From NCBI GenBank assembly GCA_002914845.1, contig JXTC01000010.1, forward strand, positions 210,159 through 274,158: a stretch of DNA of 64,000 bases. The letters run 5' to 3'. The notes beneath the pieces were generated by a model, which saw only the letters and a list, made by a program, of their open reading frames with translations, ran no database searches and was not told the DNA's origin. The position numbers and the translations under genes were made by a program. Numbering within the stretch: the first letter of the stretch is position 1; every line of letters starts with the position of its first letter. This document shows, piece by piece, positions 1-10,689 of this stretch. The stretch is from Trema orientale. Its lineage: Eukaryota > Streptophyta > Magnoliopsida > Rosales > Cannabaceae.

Positions 1-164
1 TGTTTGTTTCTTTATACACAAGCAAAGTCATGGAATCTTTTTCAGATAAATAAACTATTCAACTAAGATAGTTTAATCTAGCAAATATCATAATTTCATA
101 TAAAAGAAAGTTGTTTATACTCAAAGGGTATAATTAGAAATATGCTTTTTAAGACAAATATCCC

Positions 165-640
165 AACACTTGCCAACTCAGTGAACTCAATCAAATACTC
201 ATTCGCCATTCTGTTACCTTGGACCAAAGTCTCAAATCGATTCATAATCTCATCCTGTTGATCCTCATCGGCATACTGAGCCCTGAAAATCGGCTTAAAG
301 TCCATCCAAGTCAGACCCACAACATTCTGCATTCGCTCCACAGTCTCCCACCAGCGAATGGCACTCTCCGTCAGACGGGTAATGGCAAAGATTGCACAAA
401 ACTCTACTGGAGTACCAAGGGACCGAAAATGCCTCTCCATCTCATGCAACCAAGCAATTGCCACGAGAGGATCTAGTCTACCCTCAAACTGCCTTGTCTA
501 GAGGCACATAAACCGTTGAAGGTAATCTGACTGATCCAACTGACGTGCCCTCAAAGCTGGAGGCTGATAGTCTGGATTGCTCATCTAGGCGAATGCCTGC
601 AGCATTGTCTCAATTAGATGAGAGAGATCCGAACGTTGAG
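165..640 (-). pseudogene. Ty3/gypsy gag fragment (decayed)
   Basis: Reading leftwards, this encodes a retrotransposon Gag (Retrotrans_gag) core. Visible motifs are WLHEMERHFRSLG, ESAIRWWETVERM, LTWMDFKPIF and FETLVQGNRMANEYLIEF, the classic Ty3/gypsy Gag helices. Gag packages element RNA into particles. The frame carries in-frame TAG stops at about 498-500 and 585-587. Similarity ends abruptly near position 165, where the Gag sequence runs into unrelated AT-rich DNA, so the rest of gag and all of pol are absent or truncated. It lies just downstream (in element orientation) of the primer binding site at 801-812. The tryptophan-rich core suggests a chromovirus-like lineage, but without reverse transcriptase that is inference. 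Bases 1-164 show nothing I recognise. Confidence 0.8.
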
Positions 641-800
641 GAGGTTCGGCATCCAGCTGATGCCTCAGAACTCTTATAAGAGGTACTCTTACAAGTCTGA
701 AATAATATGCCAAACTGTTAATTAGATAATGAAGCATGCTTGTTATAAAAACAACTTCAATCTAGTTTAATGGTGATACGTCCGAGCTATTAAACACAAA

Positions 801-812
801 GCTCTGATACCA
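801..812 (-). other. Primer binding site (tRNA-iMet)
   Basis: The minus strand reads TGGTATCAGAGC, the complement of the 3' end of plant initiator tRNA-Met and the commonest primer site of plant LTR retrotransposons. It sits 7 bases inside the LTR edge at 820, with the gag relic further inside. This fixes the orientation of the element as minus. Confidence 0.85.
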
Positions 813-819
813 CAATTTC

Positions 820-2530
820 TGTCACGACCCAAAACCCAGGCCAGTGGCAGAAGAAAAATTTCACAAAGATGGGAAATTCCTTGATTTATTTGAAAAATGT
901 CTAAAAGTTTTAGTTTTGTAAACAGTCCATTATAATAAAATATTTAGAATTTCACCCCGTGAACCTCTCCCACAGTTCGTATACACCATTAAATATAGAC
1001 CGAATAATAATTGAAAAACATGAAATCAAATAGAAGTCCAAGCATCATCATCATCCACAATAAAAGTCAAATCCCAGAATGGCATACATAAGTTCACAGA
1101 CAAATTAGAAAGTAGTAATCTTGGTTCAATGCTAACACAAAGCTCCAAACAGTCCAAACACTGCAACAGTTAACTTCTAGCATTATCAAGAAATGAACTA
1201 CAGTCAAGATGACCTCTTGATCACCAAGATTGCACTGGACACCACCTGAGGAAGGGAGGAAGGGGGGTGAGCATACAATGCCTAGTAAAAAAATAGTTAC
1301 CTCGAAGAAAAACAGTTCAGTGATAGAAAATTCTTGCATAGTTAGTTCAAATTCAAAACATACTCACACACATATATATAATCCAAACCGGAAATCCATC
1401 TATATAAAACAGTATAATCAAAACCATCAATCCATATGCACATGACACAAATCAACCCATACCCATGAGCTCACATCCCCTCATCTGTGGAAACCAGGAT
1501 GATGGCACTAAGTGTACCTAACAGCCTACCTGACACCTAAGCCCATACCCGGAGGGGACACCCGTGTGTTGCCTACCAAATTTGGAGGGACAACCGAATT
1601 GCCTACGCCTGCCAAATGTGGAGGTAATTAGAAGAACAAACTCCGTGCGGGTTTACGGACTCTGTACTGATGGTAGGACACGCAGCGCCATACTGTAAAC
1701 CCATGATGCTAACACGGTGCTCATGTATGATCCTATAACACGTGCAATACAGAACTGAAGTGTAACAACTATTGTACTCTGGTTTTTCAGTAAAACATGT
1801 CTAATAGGATTTTATAGAAAAACGGACAGCATAACTGCCCTATTTTGATATATCTAAAATAACCTGCACACAGCAAATTTCCAGAACAGTATAGTATATA
1901 TCATACAACCAGATTCCATCACATATATAATTCAAATAATTAAATACACACTTGTTCTCATATGTTGTAGAAAATAAGTTTTAACTTAAAAACGGTATAA
2001 AACGAAGGTAACTGAACCCCTACCTCACCAGAATAGCAATACCATGCTATTGAGTCCTCAAGGTGTCGTTGACGATCGCTCGGAGGGTCGAGAACCAATT
2101 CCAAGCCCTCAATCGTCCTCTTGCGAAAAGTCAACTTCTCACTGGAGCTTCAATTCTACAAACGGATCTCTTCACTGAGATCCTAGCACCCAATAGCTAG
2201 GTTAGACATATAACTTGTCCAATTCGGGTCCGGATCCACACTGGACCAGTGGCCTGCAAAACGAGACAAAATCTCGACCGTCCGATCTTAATTTTCGTGC
2301 CGATCACCAAACAATATAATATATATATATATATATCAAACTTCTCCATTTTCCGAGTACATTCCAAAGATGAGGTCAAAAACACAATCCAACGGCCAAA
2401 TTAAAAAAATCAAGCTTAAACTCAAAATACCCAAAAAATAACATCTTTTGATCCGGATAGTATGGGGCTGAGATATATATACCTTGACGATCCTTGCGAC
2501 GATACGAATCCAACGGGACTGGTTTGGGGN
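820..2530 (-). mobile_element. 5' LTR of Ty3/gypsy element (outer edge not fixed)
   Basis: The inner edge is clear: on the plus strand the sequence starts TGTCACGACCC at 820, so the LTR ends ...GGGTCGTGACA in element orientation, next to the primer binding site. The stretch to about 2.5 kb is non-coding, richer in GC than its surroundings, and has no other gene-like content, as expected of a long LTR. The outer edge could not be placed. An ambiguous base (n) at 2530 followed by an AT repeat obscures it, and the true end could lie nearer 2.7 kb. No matching second LTR is in the window. Confidence 0.6.
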
Positions 2531-4995
2531 ATATATATATATTTAATCTTTTTTTTTATCTGGTCAAATGACCTTCTTGCCCCTTAAAAATTTGCATTTT
2601 TACAAAATATATCCAGCCATTTGGCTAAAAATGTAAAAGTGGGGATTTCTAACAAATTGAAAACATAAAGGGTCCTTTCAAAAAAAAAAAACATAAAGGG
2701 TAAAAGTGGTACAACTGAGTGATGACCATCAGGCTTCAAACTAAGTTTTGTTTAGTTTAGTTCAGCATGAACCCCTGAACATGTCAACGTCCAACAAATA
2801 CAATTTGAAGTCTCAGAAATTAACTGGCAAAAAGAATATTGGTACGATGAGACAAGCATTGATCAATTTTAGTCCTATTTGTATACGGTGACCTCTACAT
2901 GTGACTTGTTATAGATTTTCCAATTTCGACCTTTAATTAAGTTTATTGTGGATTCATAATGGTTGATTTTCAGTCTTCTTAAACGTTTATATGGATCCCC
3001 AATGGAATTCATCTATAAACTAATGATGTGCTCGATGGACGTTGCTAAATTCTAATACTATCATATTAAACAATAAATTTGTAAATTGAAGTATTGAACC
3101 TATTGAATAGTCCCCTGGACAATTGTAAATAGAGGAAGCACTGGGGACAATTTTTGGTCATTTGTGAATTTCTCTTTTTTTTTTTTTTTTTGATAAACAG
3201 TCATTTGTGAAATTGAGCTTCAAATGTATCTCCTTGATATAATCATGAATTCATGCTGTCACAACGAAAGATTACCATGTATTCATATTAATATATGTTA
3301 GCACTTGTAGCCCATAGGATTACTTGTTTAAAAAAACATCTTCTTTCTTTTCCATTCAGAATACAAAAATAATATTACGAAAAGTCTTACTTGACTTTAC
3401 TCCCAAAAAAAGAAAATCTTACTTCGACTGGTTAGCGAGTCAAATATTCTACATAATCTTATTACTCAACCCCGATCAAATGTCGAACCATAGATATAAC
3501 AACCGATAAATTGCATTCCACCAAAGTGGAAAATTATTCATTTTCAATCTTAGAGATACCGATTGCAAAATTCGACAGGGACCGAATGTTGTCGTTGTTA
3601 ATTTAATTCAAGTAATATAAATTAAATTACTTGAATTCATATTACTCTATCAAGTAATTTAAAAATTGATTATGTAAATTTGAAGAGTATGTTTATGAAG
3701 TCTTCAAGCACGGATGAATTGGAAACTGGGCCGTTCCTCTGCCCATCGTGCGTGCGTGCCTGCTTGCTTGTTATTTTAATATGCTATTACTTTAGTGACG
3801 TGTAAATAGAAGCATCATGTTGTTTTATAGGCCACGTTGCAGTGTTTTTAATTAATTCTTTATTATTTAGATACTAGTGGTTGTAAGTTTACATTATTAA
3901 TATAGAGGACAGTACCATTCAGAAAAACAACATAGAGGACTGTAAAAGTACAGCTAATTAAGTGACTAAGTTGTTTTACATTATTAATATAGAAGGACAG
4001 TAAAAGTTCAACTAATGACTAATCTCTAGCGAATGAAAATATAGACACTGTAATGTTATTGACAGAGGCAAACAATAAGACTGAGTAGAGAAATAATAAT
4101 ATGTACATCAATGTATGTACATGAGAATTGGGAAAAAAAAAAAAGTACATGAAAATAAAGTAAATAAAAAAATTAATACATATATCATTTTTAGTCCGAA
4201 AAGTCTAACTATAAATCTTACTTAAATAAACATATATTTATTTTAAGGAACATGTATCAAATCCTCTCACACCACATTTAAATACTGCAACCAAATGTGT
4301 TTTCAAATACATGTTTTCAGTCGTAATTTTTGGATCATGCGTTCAAATACACCGTATCCAACGGGGCCTTATGTTCTTGAGGTTCTCTCTCCTTTACTTA
4401 AAATTACTATGAAACTAATTTAAAATGGGGAAAAAGAGCCCTTTGCTCTAATTTATGGGCTCTTCTACTATATAAAGATCCTTTAAAAAAACTATAATAA
4501 TAATGGTTTGTACAAGAACACATGAAAATAATTAGGCTAATTCAAAGGATTAACAAGAAACTCACACAAATAATTTGATACAAAACTGAACTAGGATCAG
4601 GTCTGCTCAAATATTCAAACAACAATACATATACATGTTTGTGAGACTTGGTAGTAATTTAAATTTGCCAATATTAATCCCTTGGCTCTACAGTATTATT
4701 AAGTCATGGCAATTAGATTTTAGGCCAAAGATATCAAAACAGGCTTCTTAATTCATTCCTCTGGTTTATATAGCCGGCCTTAGTAGTGATTTTTAATATT
4801 CATATTTCTTCCCCTAATTTTATTGATATTAGCACAGCATATATCTGTTCACGTAGTATTTGAAATCAAAAGTAGAACAGAAGAGAACACAGAAAAACAA
4901 GTGATTTTCTCATTCATAGGACGGCGTCAAAACAAAATGATGAAAAACGCCAATATTCTTACTAGATTAAAGCTAAAAATAAACATAGGTAATTA
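2531..4995. other. Intergenic, no gene recognised
   Basis: AT-rich DNA with homopolymer runs and short unsupported reading frames. A near-perfect 12-bp inverted repeat (3605-3616 with 3626-3637, AATTCAAGTAAT arms) forms a small hairpin. Otherwise I see no coding region, RNA gene or clear element. Confidence 0.5.
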
Positions 4996-5841
4996 TTACT
5001 CCGTAGGATTAGTAGCTTCAAGTTTCAACTGATTCACGAAAGCATTCAGCCTCGATTTTTGAACAAGATATTGGCGCTCACAACTCTTAACCTTCTTCCA
5101 ACTTTTCTCCAAAGACTCCATGGAACCCTCGAACAAATCTAGATCTAACTCATGATCACTTAGAAAATACTCGAGAAGTCGGGGCAACCGAATAATAGGA
5201 TCATAATCATCAGTCACGTTTACTTCCAGAGCCAAACCACGGCCACCACTCAACTTCTCTGGTATGACACCTTCATCAACCATAATAGCAGGCGCAGCAG
5301 CAGTACTAGTACTAGTAGGAGTATTAGTATTAGTATTAGTATTAGTATTACCCCAAATCATTTTCGAAAGCTCGAACACCTTCTGGTCGTGCGGCTTGGA
5401 GAAAGTAGGAGATTGGTTATGAGCGGCGCCACATTTTGATTCGTAGTCTAAGAACTTTTTCTTGAGGCGGTTAAGTTTATCGCCTAATCGCTTCTTGGTT
5501 ATATCAGCGCTGATTGATTTGTGGATGGAATTGTAGAAGCCTGCAATGTCACTGATGCGGTTTTCCTTGGAGTACTCACTGAAGCCTTGTAAAATGGTTA
5601 TTTCGTCGTCTTCACTCCACGTTCTCTGGAATGGGCGCAAAGTACGGCCGCCGCCGCCACCAACCACTTTCTTCTTCTCCACTACTGTCCGCTTCTTGCG
5701 CTTGACGCCACCAGCAGAAGTGGAAGGCAAAGACTTCCTTCTTTTTGTGGCGGTGTATGAAGAATCCGAATCCGAATCCGAATCCGAATCCGAATCCGAA
5801 TCCTTTTCGCACTTGTATTCGCTATCAGACGATGCATGCAT
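4996..5841 (-). CDS. GeBP-like transcription factor (DUF573), member 1
   Basis: A 281-residue intronless protein of the GeBP/GPL (GLABROUS1 enhancer-binding, DUF573, storekeeper-related) family, nuclear DNA-binding regulators known only from plants. Residues 14-27 are an Asp-Ser repeat written by a GAATCC hexanucleotide array (5761-5804). Basic clusters KRRK (33-36) and KRKKR (47-51) look like nuclear localisation signals. The DUF573 domain runs from about residue 71 to 167, from FQRTWSEDDE with the family tryptophan to PHDQKVFELSKMIWG. An Asn-Thr repeat follows at once. The C-terminal helix (DLDLFEGSMESLEKSWKKV) matches the conserved C-terminal region of the family, described as a non-canonical leucine zipper. 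Start is the ATG at 5841, 76 bp below a TATA-like box. Single-exon structure is normal for this family. It points away from members 2 and 3 and is the most diverged of the three. Confidence 0.9.
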   Translation of the reverse strand: MHASSDSEYKCEKDSDSDSDSDSDSDSSYTATKRRKSLPSTSAGGVKRKKRTVVEKKKVVGGGGGRTLRPFQRTWSEDDEITILQGFSEYSKENRISDIAGFYNSIHKSISADITKKRLGDKLNRLKKKFLDYESKCGAAHNQSPTFSKPHDQKVFELSKMIWGNTNTNTNTNTPTSTSTAAAPAIMVDEGVIPEKLSGGRGLALEVNVTDDYDPIIRLPRLLEYFLSDHELDLDLFEGSMESLEKSWKKVKSCERQYLVQKSRLNAFVNQLKLEATNPTE

Positions 5842-5916
5842 CTTTGCCTGATGAATATTCAGACTCAGTGAACACTAAAAGGGCTGTTCAGTTCAGCCTC
5901 AGTCATCAGTCATATA

Positions 5917-5924
5917 TATTTATA
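5917..5924 (-). promoter_or_regulatory. TATA-like box of GeBP-like gene 1
   Basis: The minus strand reads TATAAATA here, about 76 bp upstream of the ATG at 5841, a normal plant TATA-to-start-codon distance. Confidence 0.55.
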
Positions 5925-5972
5925 CACACAGATGCCTAATATTCTCTCTAGGAGTGGCTCAAAGTTTTGGGG

Positions 5973-5990
5973 GGAATTATGAGCGGGAGA
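5973..5990 (-). promoter_or_regulatory. Shared GeBP-cluster promoter box, gene 1 copy
   Basis: The minus strand reads TCTCCCGCTCATAATTCC, followed by TTTGAGCCACTCC a little further on. The same box occurs upstream of members 2 and 3 and in an orphan promoter copy, each time about 50-60 bp above a TATA-like sequence. Similarity to E2F-type sites (TTTCCCGC) is only partial and is inference. Confidence 0.6.
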
Positions 5991-5992
5991 AA

Positions 5993-6773
5993 TATAATTA
6001 ATTTTTTGGGGGACTACACGGTAAGTCTGCCAGCAACAAAAATTTTCTTTCCAAACTGTATTAATGAATTTGTGTATACAATATAAATAAATACAATTTC
6101 CAAGCAAAATTTAGAAATCTTAAAGATTTAATGAGATTCTCGTAAGTTGGAATGGAAACCAAAATACGATTTCTTTCCAAATTCCAATATTACTCAAAGA
6201 GAAATTTAAAAATGGAAAAAAAATTACAACCTGTCTTTACACTTAGAAACTTAAATTTGTAACTTTCAATTATGGGATACCCATGTTAAATTTTTTTGTT
6301 TTTATTTATTTTCTTTATACATTAATTCAACTTTCTATAAATAACAAATATTATAAAATCATTGCAATTAGATTTTAAAATGCCATTAACTATATGAGAG
6401 ACGGAATACGTTTTGCTTTTGTTTTATTTTCCCTCGTTGATTTTTTTTTTTTTTTTTGAAAAAAGGGTAGTTTTAAGAAGGGGACTTTATCCTGTCATAA
6501 AGATTTTAATATTTTTCCAGAAAAAAAAAAAAAAAGACTTTTTTTTTTAAGAAAAAACAAATTTGTTATTATAAGAAAGGCAAATTCTTTGCAACAATAT
6601 TGGAAAAGAAAATTCTTCCAACCAAATTAGTTTATCGTCCAATTCTAAAACAAACTTAGTTGAGCTAGTGCTAGTTCATTAGTTTCACAGTATATATGTT
6701 TAAGTAAAATACCAAGAAAGTATGACAATAAACTAAATACATCTAACAAGAGATCGTCTAACTCCAAATTAAC
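5993..6773. other. Intergenic, no gene recognised
   Basis: Very AT-rich DNA with several T and A homopolymer runs of more than ten bases. I see no coding potential, RNA gene or element ends. Confidence 0.5.
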
Positions 6774-7410
6774 TAGAGCTGTCAAGAGAGCCAATCCGGT
6801 CCATTAATACGGTGGCATAGCACTGCACGCCACAACTTAAGCACGGCACAATAAGCTAAAATGTGACCGTGCTACACACAGTCTAGTTATGTGGTGGATC
6901 ATGCTATGCCCATTGGTTAAACACGATGGACTGAGCACAATAGGCACGCCTATATGTATGGCACAAAATGGCCACGTTATACTTGTGTAATTTTTATATA
7001 TAGTTTTTCCAATTTATAAATACTAGCCTACTTGAGAGACACTTAATCTATAATTAATTATGATATGCAAATATGTATCAAGTTTTTTGATTTAGTTATT
7101 TGGTGTTAAAAAGTCTATATTTAATTTTGTTACGCTAATATTTTTTTGATACATCATAATGATTTGGAAAAATAAAAAAAATTATAAAAACAATACCAAA
7201 ATTAATAAATTTTACTAATTAAATGAGCTATTTTAGGCCCTAATGGACTGGCACATGACGCACATCTAGGCACGTAGCTAATATGGTAAGAGATGTTAGA
7301 GTATAGACCAATGGAACGTGCTGGGCCAATGATTTAAAATTTTGGGCACGGAACAACATGACTAAAATATAGGTCGTGTCGGCATGGCACGGCACATTTG
7401 ACAAGTATAC
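6774..7410 (+). mobile_element. hAT-like non-autonomous element, copy A (relic)
   Basis: The left end TAGAGCTGTCAAGAGAGCC is the hAT-style terminus seen in many plant non-autonomous elements. The right end near 7392-7405 (CACATTTGACAAGTATA) is a decayed mirror of it. Inside are GC-richer ends (GGCACG-type words) around an AT-rich middle. Bases 7020-7400 are clearly related to 8400-9110 and, inverted, to the relic at 30.2-31.2 kb. No convincing 8-bp target duplication remains and no transposase is encoded. Confidence 0.55.
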
Positions 7411-7441
7411 TTCCCCAGTGTCAACTTAACCATTAAGCAGG

Positions 7442-7690
7442 TTAAGCAATTGCTTAAGGCCCCATTTTAGAAAGACCCCAAAAATAGTCTATATTTTAAC
7501 TACTATTATATTTTTAAAATTAATTTTTATTATCAAATATAATCTTTTATGAATTATTAAAAGATTATTTAATTTTGCCCATCTTAGAAAGGCCCTAAAA
7601 ATAGCCTATATTTTAGCTACTAGTATATTTTCAAAATTAATTTTTATTATCAAATAACTTCTTCTTTTTTACTAATCATTAAACGGAAAA
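7442..7690. repeat. Tandem duplication (117-bp period) with palindrome
   Basis: A perfect 16-bp palindrome TTAAGCAATTGCTTAA lies at 7442-7457. Next to it a unit containing ATTTTAGAAAGACCCCAAAA (from 7463) is repeated with substitutions from 7580, a period of 117 bp. No coding content. Confidence 0.6.
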
Positions 7691-7749
7691 TAAAAATTTT
7701 CTGTCTATCTTGTACAAAAAAAGAAAATTATTTTAGTTTTGAGAAACTC

Positions 7750-8042
7750 TATTTTACATGCACGCTTTCTTTTTCCACAAGAGGAATAGTCTTATTCCAA
7801 GGCATACCCATCTTCCCATTGACATTCAAAACCATATTATAAATTATCAAATTTGGCTGACACCCCTAGGCCCTATCCTTCCATTTTGTTAAAAACCATG
7901 ACAGCTTCTCTAAACCTCCCATAGTAGCATAAGCAGTAATCAAAGAAGTATAAGCATAAACATCAACCACAAACCTGTCTTTATGGAGATTTTGAAGCAA
8001 TTAAAGAAGCCAGAGCCAAACCCGGCCCTCTTTACCACTGAA
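7750..8042 (-). pseudogene. PPR protein gene fragment
   Basis: On the minus strand, broken frames read LGKEGR-like sequence, then LLQNLHKD, DVYAYTSLITAYATMGG, AVMVFNKMEG and MGRW, in the order of consecutive 35-residue pentatricopeptide repeats. The words match the P-class PPR family around Arabidopsis At5g02860 (recalled from memory, not searched). PPR proteins bind organelle RNA. Here only about 290 bp survive, interrupted by stops and at least two frameshifts, with no start and no flanking repeats of the gene, so this is a dead fragment. It may have been carried in by a transposon, since hAT-like relics lie on both sides. Confidence 0.7.
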
Positions 8043-8139
8043 ACACACTCAAACTAATAAACAATCAACAGAAAAATTATATCACATTTTCATAAAATAA
8101 GAAAAATGAATCAACCACATTGATATACAAAAAAATTGT

Positions 8140-8375
8140 AACTATTGAGAAGTCCTCCATATATATAGTATTAAATTTTTTTGTGACCATGAATGGATAC
8201 TAAAAAAAGTAGTGACAGCATTAAATTTTTTTGATGGTTATAAATAGCATTAAATTTTTTTGGCCAACCACCAAACTAATCACCACCGTAGGATATTAGA
8301 TCTAATGGCTTAAACCATTGTAACCATCCATAGATAAATATTGTTGTAACCATTTAAACCAAACCCATATATATA
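8140..8375. repeat. Dispersed repeat, partner of 23.05-23.26 kb
   Basis: This segment shares long words with 23050-23260, mostly in inverted orientation (GTGACCATG, TTGGCCAACCACCAAACTAA, ATCTAATGGCTTAAACCATT). The words AACTATTGAGAAGTCCTCC occur in direct orientation in both, which suggests the family is itself palindromic. No coding potential. Probably a small MITE-type family. Confidence 0.55.
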
Positions 8376-8379
8376 TATA

Positions 8380-9343
8380 TATTTGCATATTTTTCTAACA
8401 TACAAATACTAACCTCATTGAGAGATACTTAATCTATAATCATTTATGGGGTGAACTACAAAATAATACCCTGAGATTAAGAATTTCTGAAAATTAATAC
8501 CCTGTACAGATTTTTTAACTAATTTTAGTAACAAAAAAACAAGAATATTCTCTATTGAAATTTGATTAGTCCTTATTATTCTGCTTAATTTTGAGGATGT
8601 TGTTATCTTGTATAAGTTAAAGTAATTCAAACAGTCAAATTATAGTATCAATTTTCAGAAATTCTTAATTTCAGGATATTATTTTGCAGAGTCTAAACTT
8701 CAGCGTTTAAATTGTAGAACACACAAACTTGAAAATATTTTTTTTGCAACTCACTCTCATTTATGATATGCAAATATTTCTCAAGTTTTTTGCTTTAGCT
8801 CGTCTTTGGTATTAAAAAGTTTTGTATCTAATTTATTATGTTAGTATTTTTTTATACATTTAAGTGACAAAACAAAAAACAAAACACAAAACCAACACTA
8901 AAATTAAATGAAATTTACCAATTAAATGGGTCATTTTTGGTACAAATGAACTGATATGTCAAACATATAAGCTAACACCGCACGACACAATATATTAGAA
9001 CATGGGCCAACGGACTATGCTGGGCCAATAATTTTTAATTTTGGGTATGGTACTATATGTCACGACTAAAATATAGATCGTGCCAAATACGGTACAATAG
9101 GTTTAACACCTTTAATTTAGAGTCGTAATTGGTAGATAGCAAAAATATTATAAATAATTTTTTTTTGTATGACCTCTGTCATGTCGACTGGTCATACTTA
9201 ATTTTTAAGTTTAGCACCATCTGAATAATTAGACTGTGCTAGGTATGGACCTCATTTTATCATGCCACATGGCATGCTATAAGTTATTGTACTGCTGCCA
9301 TGTGTCATCTGCTATGCTAATGCAGGGTATGTTGAAAGCTCTG
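8380..9343 (+). mobile_element. hAT-like relic, copy B, interrupted by a MITE
   Basis: Related to copy A at 6774-7410 over the shared AT-rich core (GAGAGAYACTTAATCTATAAT, GATATGCAAATATKTMTCAAG) and the GC-richer side (GCTGGGCCAAT, ACTAAAATATAG). The right end near 9331-9343 reads GTTGAAAGCTCTGA, a decayed mirror of the hAT-like terminus. A 308-bp MITE splits it at 8449-8756. The left limit is uncertain. Confidence 0.5.
8449..8756. mobile_element. Mutator-like MITE with 9-bp target duplication
   Basis: The element is flanked by the direct repeat TCATTTATG (8440-8448 and 8757-8765), the 9-bp size typical of Mutator-like elements. Its ends are imperfect inverted repeats: GGGTGAACTACAAAATAATA on the left and GAGTGAGTTGCAAAAAAAAT on the reverse of the right. 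A further inverted pair (about 8460-8505 with 8645-8693, sharing TTAAGAATTTCTGAAAATT) allows a long stem. No coding region. The related copy at 7050-7065 lacks the insertion and so serves as an empty site. Confidence 0.75.
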
Positions 9344-10503
9344 AGTCATACATATTTGAGTAGTCATTAACAATGAGAATTTCGCACTAATGATTTATTC
9401 ATTTTATGTCTAGTTGATTTTAATTTGCATAACATCCTTATTTATTGTTGCGTATTTTGTCAAGAATTTGTACTGTTATAGGGGCTTTTTTTAATATTAT
9501 TTTTTTGACTTTTGGTAACTTAATTTTGAATTAATTAGAAAAATGATGAAATAGAAAAATAAATGGATTTAATTAATAAATTTACTCCTAGAACACGGAG
9601 TCTTCCCGATTCATTACTCAATTCTCCAAGTTGACTTGAAAAATGGGTCGAGTTTTTATTGCATTTAGTATTTACGATCTCATTTATGTGAATGGGGATT
9701 TTCAAGGAAAAAAAGAAAAAAATAGAAACAAAGTCTTGTAATAAACTCAAAAAAAAAGGGTAAAAAACAAACAAATACGCACCATAATTTAAGGAGCATT
9801 GCATTTATTCAAATAGGCATGACTAATATTCCTCATTAAAGTAATTTGAATTGCAAATTTTTAGGAGAGAAGTTGAAATATTTGAAGTAATGAGCAACTT
9901 TATCATTGCCCATATTTCATACGGATATGGATTATGAGCAACGTTAAAATGGATGATTAATTACGGACCATTATGATTGCATTTTTTTCCCCCTTTGAAA
10001 GAAACAAATCGTATTTGCATTTACCATTCTCAATCTTTTACAAACGAAAAATGGCTTAAATAGTTACAGCTAATTCATTATCAAATATAAAATAATTTTC
10101 TGGAGATGATACATATAAAAGCTTTTATCGACTAGGGAAAAAGGAAAACAGAAGAAACACGTAACATCAAGGTTATTTATTTGTCTATTTAATTTTTAAT
10201 TTTTTTTTTTTTTTGGGAAAGCATAATTTAAGGTTCTAGAATGTAGAGACTGCTGGTTATAATATTGGAAAGATATTGTACTCTGGTTAATTTCAAATTA
10301 CGAGAAAATTATTAAATTTTCAAAATTTCTAAATATTGGTTGATAATTGCATTTATTTACAATTAAAGCAAATTTCATTTATTTCGAAAAAGCAATTTCA
10401 TTAATACGTTCTGCATTTCAAATATTTGAAAACAAAATAACTAATAAATGTGGCACCCAGGCTTAAAAATATATATATATTCCCTCCAAATATTATAATC
10501 ACT
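9344..10503. other. Upstream region of GeBP-like gene 2, related to the gene 3 promoter
   Basis: No coding region. The words TTCCCGATTCATTACT, GTTGACTTGAAAAATG, TCATTTATGTGA and AAGTTGAAATATTTGAA appear in the same order here (9600-9890) and in both copies of the gene 3 upstream repeat (15270-15460 and 17580-17780). The upstream regions of genes 2 and 3 are therefore duplicates of one ancestral sequence, as the coding regions are. Confidence 0.6.
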
Positions 10504-10521
10504 TCTCCCGCTAATAATTCC
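10504..10521 (+). promoter_or_regulatory. Shared GeBP-cluster promoter box, gene 2 copy
   Basis: Reads TCTCCCGCTAATAATTCC, followed by CTCCAAATATTTGAGCC. It is 62 bp upstream of the TATA-like TATATATAAA at 10583-10592 and 186 bp upstream of the ATG. Matches the boxes of genes 1 and 3. Confidence 0.65.
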
Positions 10522-10582
10522 CTCCAAATATTTGAGCCTCTCCAAGAGAGAAGAGAATTTAAGCTTGCAGTCTCTCTCTCTC

Positions 10583-10592
10583 TATATATAAA
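10583..10592 (+). promoter_or_regulatory. TATA-like box of GeBP-like gene 2
   Basis: TATATATAAA directly after a CT dinucleotide run, about 100 bp upstream of the ATG at 10690. Confidence 0.6.
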
Positions 10593-10689
10593 GTAGATAC
10601 ACTAGTGGGATGAAAATCATCAAACAAAGCAAGATCGACCCTATAGTGTTGACCTTAACTTGAATCTTCGTTAGGGCAATAATATTGAA

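Noticed and set aside
5546-5939. Frames with Glu-Ser, Gly-Phe and Asn-Pro repeats
   Set aside because: They are other-frame readings of the GAATCC hexanucleotide array in GeBP-like gene 1.
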